Below are positions 9,280 through 17,284 of a stretch of 64,000 nucleotides of DNA, piece after piece (position 1 is the stretch's first letter; each line of letters begins with the position of its first letter). This stretch comes from Nonomuraea ceibae (GTDB lineage: Bacteria > Actinomycetota > Actinomycetes > Streptosporangiales > Streptosporangiaceae), in assembly GCF_019396325.1 (NCBI RefSeq), contig NZ_JAHKRO010000030.1:17651-81650 (forward strand), given 5' to 3'. The position numbers were made by a program, and so were the translations under genes. The notes below the pieces were generated by a model, which was not told the origin of the DNA, made no database searches, and worked only from the letters and a program-made list of their open reading frames with translations.

Positions 9280-9289
9280 GACATCTCCT
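9280..9289. repeat. Left arm of a 10-bp inverted repeat in the divergent terpene promoter
   Basis: GACATCTCCT here is the exact reverse complement of AGGAGATGTC at 9359-9368, so the intergenic region between the GGPP synthase and the P450 is bounded by a perfect 10-bp inverted repeat. This arm contains the ribosome-binding site of the minus-strand gene. Confidence 0.8.
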
Positions 9290-9326
9290 ACCCAACGTAC
9301 GATCTTGAATCTATATGCAGCATCAT

Positions 9327-9347
9327 GTGATACTCCACCCTGATCAC
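9327..9347. promoter_or_regulatory. Candidate operator GTGAT-N11-ATCAC in the divergent terpene promoter
   Basis: An inverted repeat with arms GTGAT (9327-9331) and ATCAC (9343-9347) lies midway between the divergently transcribed polyprenyl synthase and P450. TTGAAT at 9305-9310 and GATACT at 9329-9334 are spaced 18 bp and could be the P450 promoter, so the left arm would overlap its -10 box. This assignment is inference from pattern only. Confidence 0.4.
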
Positions 9348-9363
9348 TAACTTTTGTCAGGAG

Positions 9364-9387
9364 ATGTCCGACAGCTGAGACGGACAT
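9364..9387 (+). promoter_or_regulatory. Inverted repeat ATGTCCG-N10-CGGACAT in the P450 leader
   Basis: Perfect 7-bp arms at 9364-9370 and 9381-9387 lie just before the GGAGGAG ribosome-binding site of the P450. The repeat could form an mRNA hairpin or a protein-binding site. Its left arm overlaps the right arm (9359-9368) of the 10-bp inverted repeat. Confidence 0.5.
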
Positions 9388-9400
9388 GGAGGAGAGCCGC

Positions 9401-10753
9401 GTGTCCACCGGGACCGAAGCCGCCAGACGAGCCAGGATCCTCCCCTTCCTCCGCGCGCTGGCCAGGCACCACCGCTCCCCCATCGACGCCTTCGAGGAAG
9501 CCGGCGCCCGGGCGGGCGGCGAGCTGGTCCGTCTGAACATGGGACCGTTCCAGCCATACCTGATCACCCATCCCGATCACGTCCAGCACGTGTTACGCGG
9601 CAACCAGCCCAACTACGTGCGCGAGGGCATGTTCTGGGACCCGCTGGCGCCGCTGATCGGCAAGGGCATCCTGTCAGACGGCCCCGACTGGGCGGAGAGC
9701 AGGCGCATCGTGCAGCCGCTGTTCACCGCCCGGCAGCTCGAAGGGCTCGGCGAGCGGATGGCCGCGATCATCGCCGAGCTGGTGGACGGGACGCTGACGC
9801 CGGGGCGGCCGTTCGACGTGGCGGCGGCCATGTCCGCGATCGTGCACGCGACGACCGTGCGGCTGTTCTTCGGCGAGTCGATCTCCGGCGCGGACATCGA
9901 CCGGCTGGCCCCGGCCTACGACACCGGCGTGACGGCGCGGGCCATCAGGCTCGTGCTGCCGTCGGTGCCGCAGCGCTGTCCGATGCCCGGTGACCGGGCG
10001 TTCGGCCGGGCCGTGGCGACCATCGACGAGGTCGTGTACCCGCGCATCGAGCACGCTCGGCAGCGCGAGGGCAGCGGTGACAGCGCGGGCGACGTCGTCT
10101 CGGCACTGTGCCGGGCCCCGTACGCCGACAAGGGCGACCGGCGGGTGCGCGACGACATGGTGGCCATCCACGGCGCCGCCACCGAGACCGCCGCCACGGC
10201 GCTGACCTGGGTGTGGCCGGTGCTCGACGCCCATCCGGAGATCGCGGCCAAGGTGTACGAGGAGATCACCCGGGTCGTCGGCGACGGCCCGGTCACGGTC
10301 GGCCACCTGCCCGCGCTGACGTACCTGCGGATGTTCCTCAGCGAGCTGCTGCGGCTGTACCCGCCGGGCTGGATCCTGCCGCGCAAGGCGCTCGCGGACG
10401 ACGTGATCGACGGCGTGGCGATCGAGGCGGGCGCCACGGTGGTGCTGAGCCCGTTCCTGACGCAGCGGCTGCCGCAGGTGTGGGAGCGCCCGCTGGAGTT
10501 CGACCCCGAGCGGTTCGCGCCGGGGAACGAGAGACGGCGGTCGCGGTACGCGTACTTCCCGTTCGCGGCCGGGCCGCACTCGTGCGTGGGGCCGCACCTG
10601 TTCATGATGGAGGCGCAACTGCTGCTCGCCGGGATCCTGCGCTCGTACCGGCCGGTGCTGCACACGCCCGGGCCGGTGGCGCCCCGGCTGGCCTCGACGC
10701 TGCGGCCCACGGCGGGGCTGACGATGACGCTCGTCCCGGCGGCACGGTCATGA
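9401..10753 (+). CDS. Cytochrome P450, probable diterpene-tailoring enzyme
   Basis: A 450-aa heme monooxygenase. The I-helix oxygen-activating segment is HGAATETAAT (acidic-Thr pair present), the K-helix ExxR is ELLRLYPP, and the heme loop FAAGPHSCVGPHLF places the thiolate ligand at about Cys395. The sequence resembles class III-like bacterial P450s of terpene clusters (for example the cyslabdan/raimonol type), but the substrate is inference. GTG 9401 is chosen because GGAGGAG lies seven bases upstream; ATG 9386 would place that element inside the gene. Its TGA overlaps the next ATG (ATGA), so it is translationally coupled to the terpene synthase. Confidence 0.93.
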   Translation: MSTGTEAARRARILPFLRALARHHRSPIDAFEEAGARAGGELVRLNMGPFQPYLITHPDHVQHVLRGNQPNYVREGMFWDPLAPLIGKGILSDGPDWAESRRIVQPLFTARQLEGLGERMAAIIAELVDGTLTPGRPFDVAAAMSAIVHATTVRLFFGESISGADIDRLAPAYDTGVTARAIRLVLPSVPQRCPMPGDRAFGRAVATIDEVVYPRIEHARQREGSGDSAGDVVSALCRAPYADKGDRRVRDDMVAIHGAATETAATALTWVWPVLDAHPEIAAKVYEEITRVVGDGPVTVGHLPALTYLRMFLSELLRLYPPGWILPRKALADDVIDGVAIEAGATVVLSPFLTQRLPQVWERPLEFDPERFAPGNERRRSRYAYFPFAAGPHSCVGPHLFMMEAQLLLAGILRSYRPVLHTPGPVAPRLASTLRPTAGLTMTLVPAARS

Positions 10754-11628
10754 TCGCGGACAGCGGGACCGGCCGGACGAGCGGGATCGACGGGTCGATG
10801 CCCGCCGTCGGCGGCGCGGAGCTGGGGCGGACGTGCGCGCTGGCCGTCGAGTGCGCCCGCGAGCTGGCCCGCGACGCCGGGCGGCACCCCGAACTGTTCC
10901 CCGCCAAGCCGTTCGACGCCGGGTTCTACCACTCGCTGGCGCTCGTGGGCGCGTTCGGCTCGCCCTGGGCGACGGCCCGCGAGCTGCGCGCGGTCAACCG
11001 GGCGGCGCTGTGGGTGTTCGCGGTGGACCTGCTCATCGACCACGTCGCCACCTCCCGCGACGAGGTGGCCGACCTCGTCGGCGCCTGCCTGGCCGTGGCC
11101 GACGGCGCCGAACCGCGCACCCCCGCCACCCACTTCCTCGCCGAGCTGCGCGACGAGGCCGGCTCCCCCGCCTGGCGCGACCAGCTCGGACGCATGCTGG
11201 CCGCCATGTCCCGCGAATGGGACTGGCGCACCGGCGACCGGCCGGACCTGGCGACGTACCTGGACAACGCCGACAGCACCGGCTCCTCGTTCGTCAACCT
11301 CGCGCACTGGAACGCCACCGGCGACCCGTGGACGCTCGCCAACCTCGACCGCGTCCGCGCCGTCGGCGACGAGGTGCAGCGCTACCTGCGGCTGCTGAAC
11401 GACCTCGCCACCCGCGACCGCGAAGCCGGCTGGGGCGACGTGAACGCGCTCACGCTCGGCGCCGCACCCGCCGAGGTGACGGCCCGGATGGCCGAGCTGT
11501 CGCAGCGCGCCGTCGCCCTCATCGAGCCGCTGCGCGACACCGCGCCGCGTACCGCCCTCTATCTGGAGCGACAGTTGACGTTCAACACGGGCTTCTACGG
11601 ACTGGCGGACTTCTGGGGGGCGCTGTGA
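10750..11628 (+). CDS. Class I (ionising) terpene synthase, probable diterpene synthase
   Basis: A 292-aa all-alpha terpene synthase. The Mg2+-binding NSE triad is intact: NDLATRDRE at ~217-225 matches (N/D)Dxx(S/T)xx(K/R)(D/E). The aspartate-rich motif is the reduced form DLLID at 93-97 rather than DDxxD, as in several bacterial labdane-related class I enzymes. Coupled to a class II cyclase, it would remove the diphosphate from a bicyclic intermediate and set the final skeleton. ATG overlaps the P450 stop by ATGA and its TGA overlaps the GTG of the cyclase gene. The product skeleton cannot be predicted. Confidence 0.87.
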   Translation: MIADSGTGRTSGIDGSMPAVGGAELGRTCALAVECARELARDAGRHPELFPAKPFDAGFYHSLALVGAFGSPWATARELRAVNRAALWVFAVDLLIDHVATSRDEVADLVGACLAVADGAEPRTPATHFLAELRDEAGSPAWRDQLGRMLAAMSREWDWRTGDRPDLATYLDNADSTGSSFVNLAHWNATGDPWTLANLDRVRAVGDEVQRYLRLLNDLATRDREAGWGDVNALTLGAAPAEVTARMAELSQRAVALIEPLRDTAPRTALYLERQLTFNTGFYGLADFWGAL

Positions 11629-13412
11629 ACGTCACCCGCGAGGCTCAGGCTCTGGTCTCCACGCTGATGGCGCTGCCGTGGGGTCAGGTGTCGGCGTCCA
11701 TCTACGAGACGGGCCGCCTCGTCACGCTCGCGCCGTGGCTCACCGGGCACCGCGAACGGGTCGCGTACCTGCTGGAGCGGCAGCTTCCTGACGGGTCGTG
11801 GGGGGCGCCCGACGGGTACGGGCTGGTGCCGACGCTGAGCGCCACGGAGGCGCTGCTGTCGGCGGGCGGCGCCTTCGAGGCCGGTGCCGCCGAGCTGCGG
11901 GAGGCGGCCGGGCGCGGGCTGCGGGTGCTGCGGCCGTGGCTGGCCGGGCCGGTGGAGCTGCCCGACATGCCGGCGGTGGAGCTGATCGTGCCGTCGCTGG
12001 TCGCGCTCATCAACGCGCACGCGGTGGGGGCGCCGCTGCCGCTGCCCGACGGGATGGACTTCGCGCGGGTCGAACGGCTCCGGCACGTGGTCCGGTCCGG
12101 GGCCGCGCTGCCGGAGAAGCTGCTGCACGCGCTGGAGGTGGCGGGGCCCGCGGCGGGCAACGCGCACGCGGTGCGGCCGACCCCCATCGGCACCGTCGGC
12201 GCCTCCCCCGCCGCCACCGCCGCCTGGCTCGGCGCCGTACCTCCGGACCCGCGTACGGAGCCGCATCCGGACCTGCGTCCGGACCCGCGTCCGGGCACGC
12301 GCTCCGGCGAGCCCGCCGACGCGCTCGCGGGCCGCGGGCCGGCGGGAAGGACCGCCCTGCTCGACGCCCCGGCGCGCCCGGTCCCGACGGGGCCGGCGAC
12401 GGTGGCGGGGCCGCTCCTCCTGGCCGGACCGGCGGACCTCCACGTTCCGGAGGGGTCCGGTGGGACCGCCTCCCGGGGGTCGTCCTCCTTCGACGGCAGC
12501 CCCGTCCCCGGTGCGGACGGGGGGCAGGGGGAAGTGGTCCGGGCGCACCTGGAGGCCGTGGTCAGCCGGTACGGGGGGCCGGTGCCGGTGGGGTTCCCGA
12601 TCACCGTGTTCGAGCGCGGATGGGTGCTGAGCTGGCTGATCAGGGCGGGGGTGCCGGTGACGGCGCCGCCGGAGATGGTGGCGGACCTGCGGGCGGCGAT
12701 CGGCCCGGCGGGCACGCCGGCCGGTCCGGGGCTTCCGGCGGACGCCGACACGACGTCCGTGGCGCTGTACGCGCTGGCGCTGGTGGGGCAGCCGCACGAT
12801 CCGGCGAGCCTGCTGGAGTTCGACGTGGGCACGCACTTCTGCACCTGGCAGGGCGAGGACGGCTTCTCCGTGAGCGTGAACGCGCACGTCCTGGACGCGT
12901 TCGGGGCGTACGCGGCGCGCCGCCCGGACCGCGCGCGGGCGTACGCGCCGGTGGTGCGCAGGCTGTCGGCGCTGCTGGCCGACCGGCAGCAGCCCGACGG
13001 GAGCTGGGACGACCGCTGGCACGCCTCTCCGTTCTACGCGACGCTGAGCTGCGTGCTGGCGCTCGGCGAGTACGGCGGGCCGGGGCGGGCGGAGGCGATC
13101 CGGCGGGCTCGCGCGTGGGTGCTGTCCGCGCAGCGGCCGGACGGGTCGTGGGGCCGCTGGGAGGGCACGCTGGAGGAGACCGCGTACGCGCTGCAGGCGC
13201 TGCTCGCGTGCGACAAGGAACTGGACGAGCAGTACGAGTCTGCCGTCGACCGTGGATATCGGTATTTGCGCACGGTAGCGGATATTTCGGAGCATCCGCC
13301 GTTATGGCATGACAAGGACCTTTACACGCCGTTCGCGATCGTACGGTCCGCGATCCTGGCCGCGTTACACCTGTGCGAGACCAAGGCGAAGACAGGACAA
13401 ATTCGGACGTAA
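11625..13412 (+). CDS. Class II diterpene cyclase (labdadienyl/copalyl-diphosphate-synthase-like)
   Basis: Protonation-initiated cyclase expected to act on geranylgeranyl diphosphate. QW-type repeats appear (QLPDGSWGAP near residue 55, QQPDGSWDDRW and QRPDGSWGRWEG in the C-terminal half). The catalytic acid motif is DADT at residues 373-376, a DxDT variant of DxDD as known for some bacterial class II cyclases. The 595-aa length exceeds the usual ~500-530 because of a Pro/Gly/Arg-rich insert at about residues 205-305 containing DPRTEPHPDLRPDPRPGTR. GTG overlaps the preceding TGA. The final enzyme product (labdane, halimane or clerodane) is unknown. Confidence 0.9.
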   Translation: MNVTREAQALVSTLMALPWGQVSASIYETGRLVTLAPWLTGHRERVAYLLERQLPDGSWGAPDGYGLVPTLSATEALLSAGGAFEAGAAELREAAGRGLRVLRPWLAGPVELPDMPAVELIVPSLVALINAHAVGAPLPLPDGMDFARVERLRHVVRSGAALPEKLLHALEVAGPAAGNAHAVRPTPIGTVGASPAATAAWLGAVPPDPRTEPHPDLRPDPRPGTRSGEPADALAGRGPAGRTALLDAPARPVPTGPATVAGPLLLAGPADLHVPEGSGGTASRGSSSFDGSPVPGADGGQGEVVRAHLEAVVSRYGGPVPVGFPITVFERGWVLSWLIRAGVPVTAPPEMVADLRAAIGPAGTPAGPGLPADADTTSVALYALALVGQPHDPASLLEFDVGTHFCTWQGEDGFSVSVNAHVLDAFGAYAARRPDRARAYAPVVRRLSALLADRQQPDGSWDDRWHASPFYATLSCVLALGEYGGPGRAEAIRRARAWVLSAQRPDGSWGRWEGTLEETAYALQALLACDKELDEQYESAVDRGYRYLRTVADISEHPPLWHDKDLYTPFAIVRSAILAALHLCETKAKTGQIRT

Positions 13413-13437
13413 CGCTATTAACGGGCAGGTACCCGGC

Positions 13438-13466
13438 TTGAGGTGGGTTTGAGCCATTGCTAAGGT
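13438..13466 (+). promoter_or_regulatory. Candidate promoter of the conservon operon
   Basis: TTGAGG (13438-13443) and TAAGGT (13461-13466) are separated by exactly 17 bp in the 126-bp gap between the cyclase and the conservon kinase. They match the actinobacterial housekeeping form TTGAnn-N17-TAnnnT. Transcription would begin about 65 bases before the kinase start, so the conservon need not depend on the terpene operon. Confidence 0.5.
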
Positions 13467-13538
13467 AAGCCCGGCACTGGATGTCGGAAATATCGCTCTA
13501 TAGCTTGACTTCCAGTTTGACGCAATCCCCTTACCTGG

Positions 13539-15962
13539 ATGGCTTATATGCGTTTGCGCAATACGCGCGTGCGAACAAAGGTGACAGCACTGCTGGTGTC
13601 CCTGGTCGCGCTGTGGGCGTTCGCCGCATGGGTGACGCTGCGCGAAGGCGTGAACCTGGTCGGCGCCACCACGGTCGACAGCGAGGCGGTGCAGCCCAGC
13701 GAACGGCTGCTGGCCGAGCTCCAGCGCGAGCGCCGCCTGACGATGGCCGGCATCGGCACGGGCGGCCCCCTGCCCGGCCAGGCCCTGCGCGAGCAGCGGG
13801 CCAGGACCGACGCCGCCGGCGCCGCCCTGCGGGAGAGCGCGGGCGGCACCCTGGTGCAGCTCGCGGCCGACGACGTGCTGACCGGCCGCCTGAACGAGGC
13901 GCTCACGAGCGTCGCCAAGCTCCCCGCCACGCGCAAGGCCATCGACGCGGCCGGGCCCGGCCGCATGACGGCGGCGAGCGCGTACGACCACATCATCGAC
14001 TCGCTCTACGACATGTTCGACTCGGTGGCCTCGCTCGACGACAAGGAGATCGCCAAGGACGCCCGGACCATGCTGGCGCTCAGCCGGGCCAGCGAGAGCC
14101 TGGCCCGCACCGACGCGATGGTGGCGCGGGTGCTGGCGCGCGGACAGTTCACGCCCGCCGAGTACACCGCGTTCGTGCGCGGCACCGGCATCTACCGCTA
14201 CAACCTGGAGCAGGCCGCCGAGCAGCTGCCCGCGCCCGACCTGGCCGCGTACGAGGCGTGGACCAGGAGCAAGCCCGCGCTGCGGCTGCAGGAGCTGGAA
14301 CAGCGGCTCGTCACGCAGATCGACAACGCCGGGCCGCCGCCGGTCACCGCCGCCGAGTGGCAGGCGACCGCCGAGCCGGCCCGCGCCGGCATCGAGAAGA
14401 TCATCGTCGACGGCGGTGACCGGCTGGTCGAGCGGGCCGTCCCCGGCGCGGTCGGCGTCATCGCCCGCCTGCTGCTGGCCGGCGGGCTCGGCCTGGTCGC
14501 CGTCGTGGCCTCGATCGTGCTGTCGATCACCACGACGCGGTCGCTGCTGGCCCAGCTCAAGAAGCTGCGCGACGCCGCGCACGAGCTGTCGGACGAGCGG
14601 CTGCCCGGCGTGGTCGAGCGGATCGGGCACGGCGAGGTCGTGGACGTCTCCCGTGAGGTGCCCGATCTGGACTTCGGCGACGACGAGATCGGGCAGGTGG
14701 GACAGGCGTTCAACACGGTGCAGCGCACCGCGGTGAGCGTCGCCGCCGAGCAGGCGGAGCTGCGGCGCAGCATCCGCGACATCCTGCTCAGCCTGGCCCG
14801 CCGCACGCAGGGTCTGGTGCACCGGCAGCTCACCGTGCTGGACGTGATGGAGCGCCGCGAGACCGACCCCGAGGAGCTGAAGGAGCTCTTCCGGCTGGAC
14901 CACCTGGCCATCCGCATGCGGCGCAACGCCGAGAACCTCATCGTGCTGTCCGGCTCCTCCCCCGCCCGCACCTGGCGGCGCTCGGTGCCGATGGTCGACG
15001 TGGTGCGCGGCGCGCTGGCCGAGGTCGAGGACTACACGCGGGTCACGCTCATGCCGATGGGCGACGTGGTGCTCGTCGGCCGGGCCGTGGGTGACGTCAT
15101 CCACCTGCTGGCCGAGCTCATCGAGAACGCCGTGTCGTTCTCGCCGCCGTACACGAGCGTGCAGGTGAGCGGGCAGATGGTGGCCAACGGGTACGTGGTC
15201 GAGATCGAGGACCGCGGGCTGGGCATGAAGCCCGAGGACCTGGCGGCGGCCAACGAGCGGATCGCCGACCCGCCGGAGTTCCGGATCACGGGCACGGCGC
15301 GGCTCGGGCTGTACGTGGTGAGCCGGCTGGCCGAGCGGCACGACATCCAGGTGGTGCTCAAGCCGTCGCCGTACGGCGGCACCACGGTGGTGGTGCTGCT
15401 GCCGCAGGAGCTGGTGGAGCTGAGCGAGGGGCCGGAGCCCGGCGGCGAGCCGGTGGCGAGCCTGCCCCGCCGCCCGGCGGCGCTGACGGGAGTGCCCGGC
15501 CCGGCGGGTCAGGGCGCGGGCACGGCCACGGCCGTGCGGCGCGCCCCCGCGGACGCCGGCCGCCCGCTGCCCGGCGAGAACGTGCGGGCGCTGCCGACGG
15601 AGAACGTGCGGCCGCTCAAGGTGGCGGCGGCGCCGGAGGACGCCCGGGAGGCCGAGCCGCCGGACCCCGGGCCGTCAGAAGGGGAGGCGACCACGACCGC
15701 CCAACCGGACAGGAGCGCGGAAGGCGACGGCGAGGCGGCGAGGTTCACGCCCGGCGGGCTCCCCCTGCGGGTGCCGCAGGCGAACCTGGCCCCGGCGCTG
15801 CGCGAGGAGGCCCCGGCCGCCCCGCCCGAGCCCGAGCGGGACGAGGACGAGCCGACCCCGGAGGAGATCCGGGCGCGGATGGGATCTTTGCAGTCGGGCA
15901 CCCGACTCGGCAGGACCGAGGCGGCCAAACTCATGGACGAGCGGGCAGGAGGCGATACGTGA
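13539..15962 (+). CDS. Conservon sensor kinase-like protein (CvnA type) with NIT sensing domain
   Basis: An 807-aa membrane sensor. An N-terminal membrane segment (~13-32) precedes an extracellular NIT (nitrate/nitrite-sensing) type helical domain, then a second membrane segment (~300-328), a HAMP-like linker and a histidine-kinase ATPase domain with N-box ELIENAVSFSPP and DRGLGMK. The C-terminal ~180 residues are a disordered Pro/Glu-rich tail. In conservons CvnA is membrane-bound and complexes with CvnB-D in a GPCR-like circuit. The start is uncertain: ATG 13539 or 13548, neither with a good ribosome-binding site. The stop overlaps the roadblock gene by four bases. Confidence 0.92.
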   Translation: MAYMRLRNTRVRTKVTALLVSLVALWAFAAWVTLREGVNLVGATTVDSEAVQPSERLLAELQRERRLTMAGIGTGGPLPGQALREQRARTDAAGAALRESAGGTLVQLAADDVLTGRLNEALTSVAKLPATRKAIDAAGPGRMTAASAYDHIIDSLYDMFDSVASLDDKEIAKDARTMLALSRASESLARTDAMVARVLARGQFTPAEYTAFVRGTGIYRYNLEQAAEQLPAPDLAAYEAWTRSKPALRLQELEQRLVTQIDNAGPPPVTAAEWQATAEPARAGIEKIIVDGGDRLVERAVPGAVGVIARLLLAGGLGLVAVVASIVLSITTTRSLLAQLKKLRDAAHELSDERLPGVVERIGHGEVVDVSREVPDLDFGDDEIGQVGQAFNTVQRTAVSVAAEQAELRRSIRDILLSLARRTQGLVHRQLTVLDVMERRETDPEELKELFRLDHLAIRMRRNAENLIVLSGSSPARTWRRSVPMVDVVRGALAEVEDYTRVTLMPMGDVVLVGRAVGDVIHLLAELIENAVSFSPPYTSVQVSGQMVANGYVVEIEDRGLGMKPEDLAAANERIADPPEFRITGTARLGLYVVSRLAERHDIQVVLKPSPYGGTTVVVLLPQELVELSEGPEPGGEPVASLPRRPAALTGVPGPAGQGAGTATAVRRAPADAGRPLPGENVRALPTENVRPLKVAAAPEDAREAEPPDPGPSEGEATTTAQPDRSAEGDGEAARFTPGGLPLRVPQANLAPALREEAPAAPPEPERDEDEPTPEEIRARMGSLQSGTRLGRTEAAKLMDERAGGDT

Positions 15963-16363
15963 CACCGGGTGCCGGCACAGACCTGAACTGGCTTCTCGAC
16001 GACCTGGTCGGCCGCGTGAAGGACGCCGAGCACGCGATCGTGCTGTCGTCCGACGGGCTGCTGATGGCCTCGTCGGCCGGGCTGCAGCGGACCGACGGCG
16101 AGCACCTGTCGGCCGTGGCCTCCGGCCTGCAGAGCCTGGCCAAGGGCGTCTCCGAGCACGTGGGCGGCGGCCCGGTCAAGCAGACGGTGGTGGAATGGCG
16201 TTCGCAGTTTCTCGTGGTGACCGTGGCGGGGCAGCGGGCGTGCCTGGCCGTGCTGTGCGGGCAGGGCGCCGACATCGGCCTGGTCGCCTACGAGATGGCG
16301 ATGCTGGTGGCGCGCGTCGGCCAGTACCTGACGTCCGGGGCCAGGGCCGGGAGCGACCTGTGA
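15959..16363 (+). CDS. Conservon roadblock/LC7 protein (CvnB type)
   Basis: A 134-aa roadblock/LC7-fold protein; the family acts as an adaptor or GTPase regulator for small G proteins. The N-terminus DLNWLLDDLVGRVKDAEHAI and the central SSDGLLMASS stretch are characteristic of conservon B proteins. GTG 15959 is preceded by AGGAGG and overlaps the kinase TGA. The last codons overlap the DUF742 gene by GTGA. Position two of a four-gene conservon. Confidence 0.93.
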   Translation: MTPGAGTDLNWLLDDLVGRVKDAEHAIVLSSDGLLMASSAGLQRTDGEHLSAVASGLQSLAKGVSEHVGGGPVKQTVVEWRSQFLVVTVAGQRACLAVLCGQGADIGLVAYEMAMLVARVGQYLTSGARAGSDL

Positions 16364-16719
16364 CCGAGGAGCACTGGGTCGACCCCGAGATCGTCCGTCC
16401 GTACGTGGTGACGCGCGGGCGCACCGCGCCCGTGCACGGCAAGTTCGACCTGATCTCCATGGCGGTCTCCGTCGGGCCGCCGCCGGGGCCGGAGGCCGGG
16501 CTCGACCCGGAGCACCACTCGATCCTCCGGCTCTGCCGCGAACCGAAATCCGTGGCGGAGATCGCCGCCCATCTTGACCTGCCCGCGGGCACCATCCGCG
16601 TGCTGCTCGGCGACCTGTTCGACAGGGAGCTCGTCTCGGCCCAGGAACCGCAATCCGAGGTGGACATGCGTGACATGAAGATGTACAGGGCGGTGCTCGA
16701 TGGTCTTCGATCGCTCTGA
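16360..16719 (+). CDS. Conservon DUF742 protein (CvnC type)
   Basis: A 119-aa DUF742 protein with a winged-helix-like core. The family pattern is visible: VRPYVVTRGRT near the N-terminus, then HHSILRLCREPKSVAEIAAH and LDLPAGTIRVLLGDL. It begins at GTG 16360 overlapping the roadblock stop and overlaps the GTPase start by 20 bp, indicating translational coupling. Its biochemical role in conservons is undefined; complex formation with the other Cvn proteins is known for the family. Confidence 0.93.
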   Translation: MTEEHWVDPEIVRPYVVTRGRTAPVHGKFDLISMAVSVGPPPGPEAGLDPEHHSILRLCREPKSVAEIAAHLDLPAGTIRVLLGDLFDRELVSAQEPQSEVDMRDMKMYRAVLDGLRSL

Positions 16720-17284
16720 CCGCCCGCGCCTGCCGACGGCGATCAAGATCCTCATCGCCGGAGGGTTCGGCGCGGGCAAGACGACGCTGGTCGGCGCGGT
16801 CTCCGAGACCAGGCCGCTGCGCACGGAGGAGGTGCTGACCGACCGGGGCGTCGGCGTCGACGACCTGTCGAGCGTCGAGGCCAAGCGGACGACGACGGTC
16901 GCGATGGACTTCGGCCGGATCACGCTGGGCGACGAGTACGTCCTCTACCTGTTCGGCACGCCCGGGCAGGAGCGGTTCTGGTTCGTGTGGGACGAGCTGG
17001 CGGAGGGTTCGCTCGGGGCGGTCATCCTGGCCGACACGCGGCGGCTGGCCGACTGCTTCCCGTCGGTCGACTACTTCGAGCGGCGCGGCACGCCGTTCGT
17101 GGTGGCGGTCAACTGCTTCGACGGCGCGCCGACGTTCGAGGTCGACGAGGTACGGCTGGCGCTCCAGCTCGACCCGTCGGTTCCGATCATCCTGTGCGAC
17201 GCGCGGCGGCGGCACTCCAGCCGGGAGGTGCTCATCACGCTGGTGAAGCACTCCGCCCGGCTGCGGGCCGAGCCGGTGGGCTGA
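16700..17284 (+). CDS. Conservon small GTP-binding protein (CvnD type)
   Basis: A 194-aa MglA/Ras-like GTPase. The P-loop is GGFGAGKTT near residue 21, the switch II/G3 motif FGTPGQERF near residue 86, and NCFD provides the G4 element. It is the output G protein of the conservon. The gene starts inside the end of the DUF742 gene (20-bp overlap). Its last 50 bp overlap, tail to tail, the 3' end of the minus-strand gene 17235-18395, an uncommon arrangement. Confidence 0.94.
   Translation: MVFDRSDRPRLPTAIKILIAGGFGAGKTTLVGAVSETRPLRTEEVLTDRGVGVDDLSSVEAKRTTTVAMDFGRITLGDEYVLYLFGTPGQERFWFVWDELAEGSLGAVILADTRRLADCFPSVDYFERRGTPFVVAVNCFDGAPTFEVDEVRLALQLDPSVPIILCDARRRHSSREVLITLVKHSARLRAEPVG

Noticed and set aside
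9364..9378. Short leader peptide ATG TCC GAC AGC TGA before the P450
   Set aside because: Only four codons and the AGGAG abuts the ATG with no spacing, so translation is improbable; the sequence is better explained as part of an inverted repeat.
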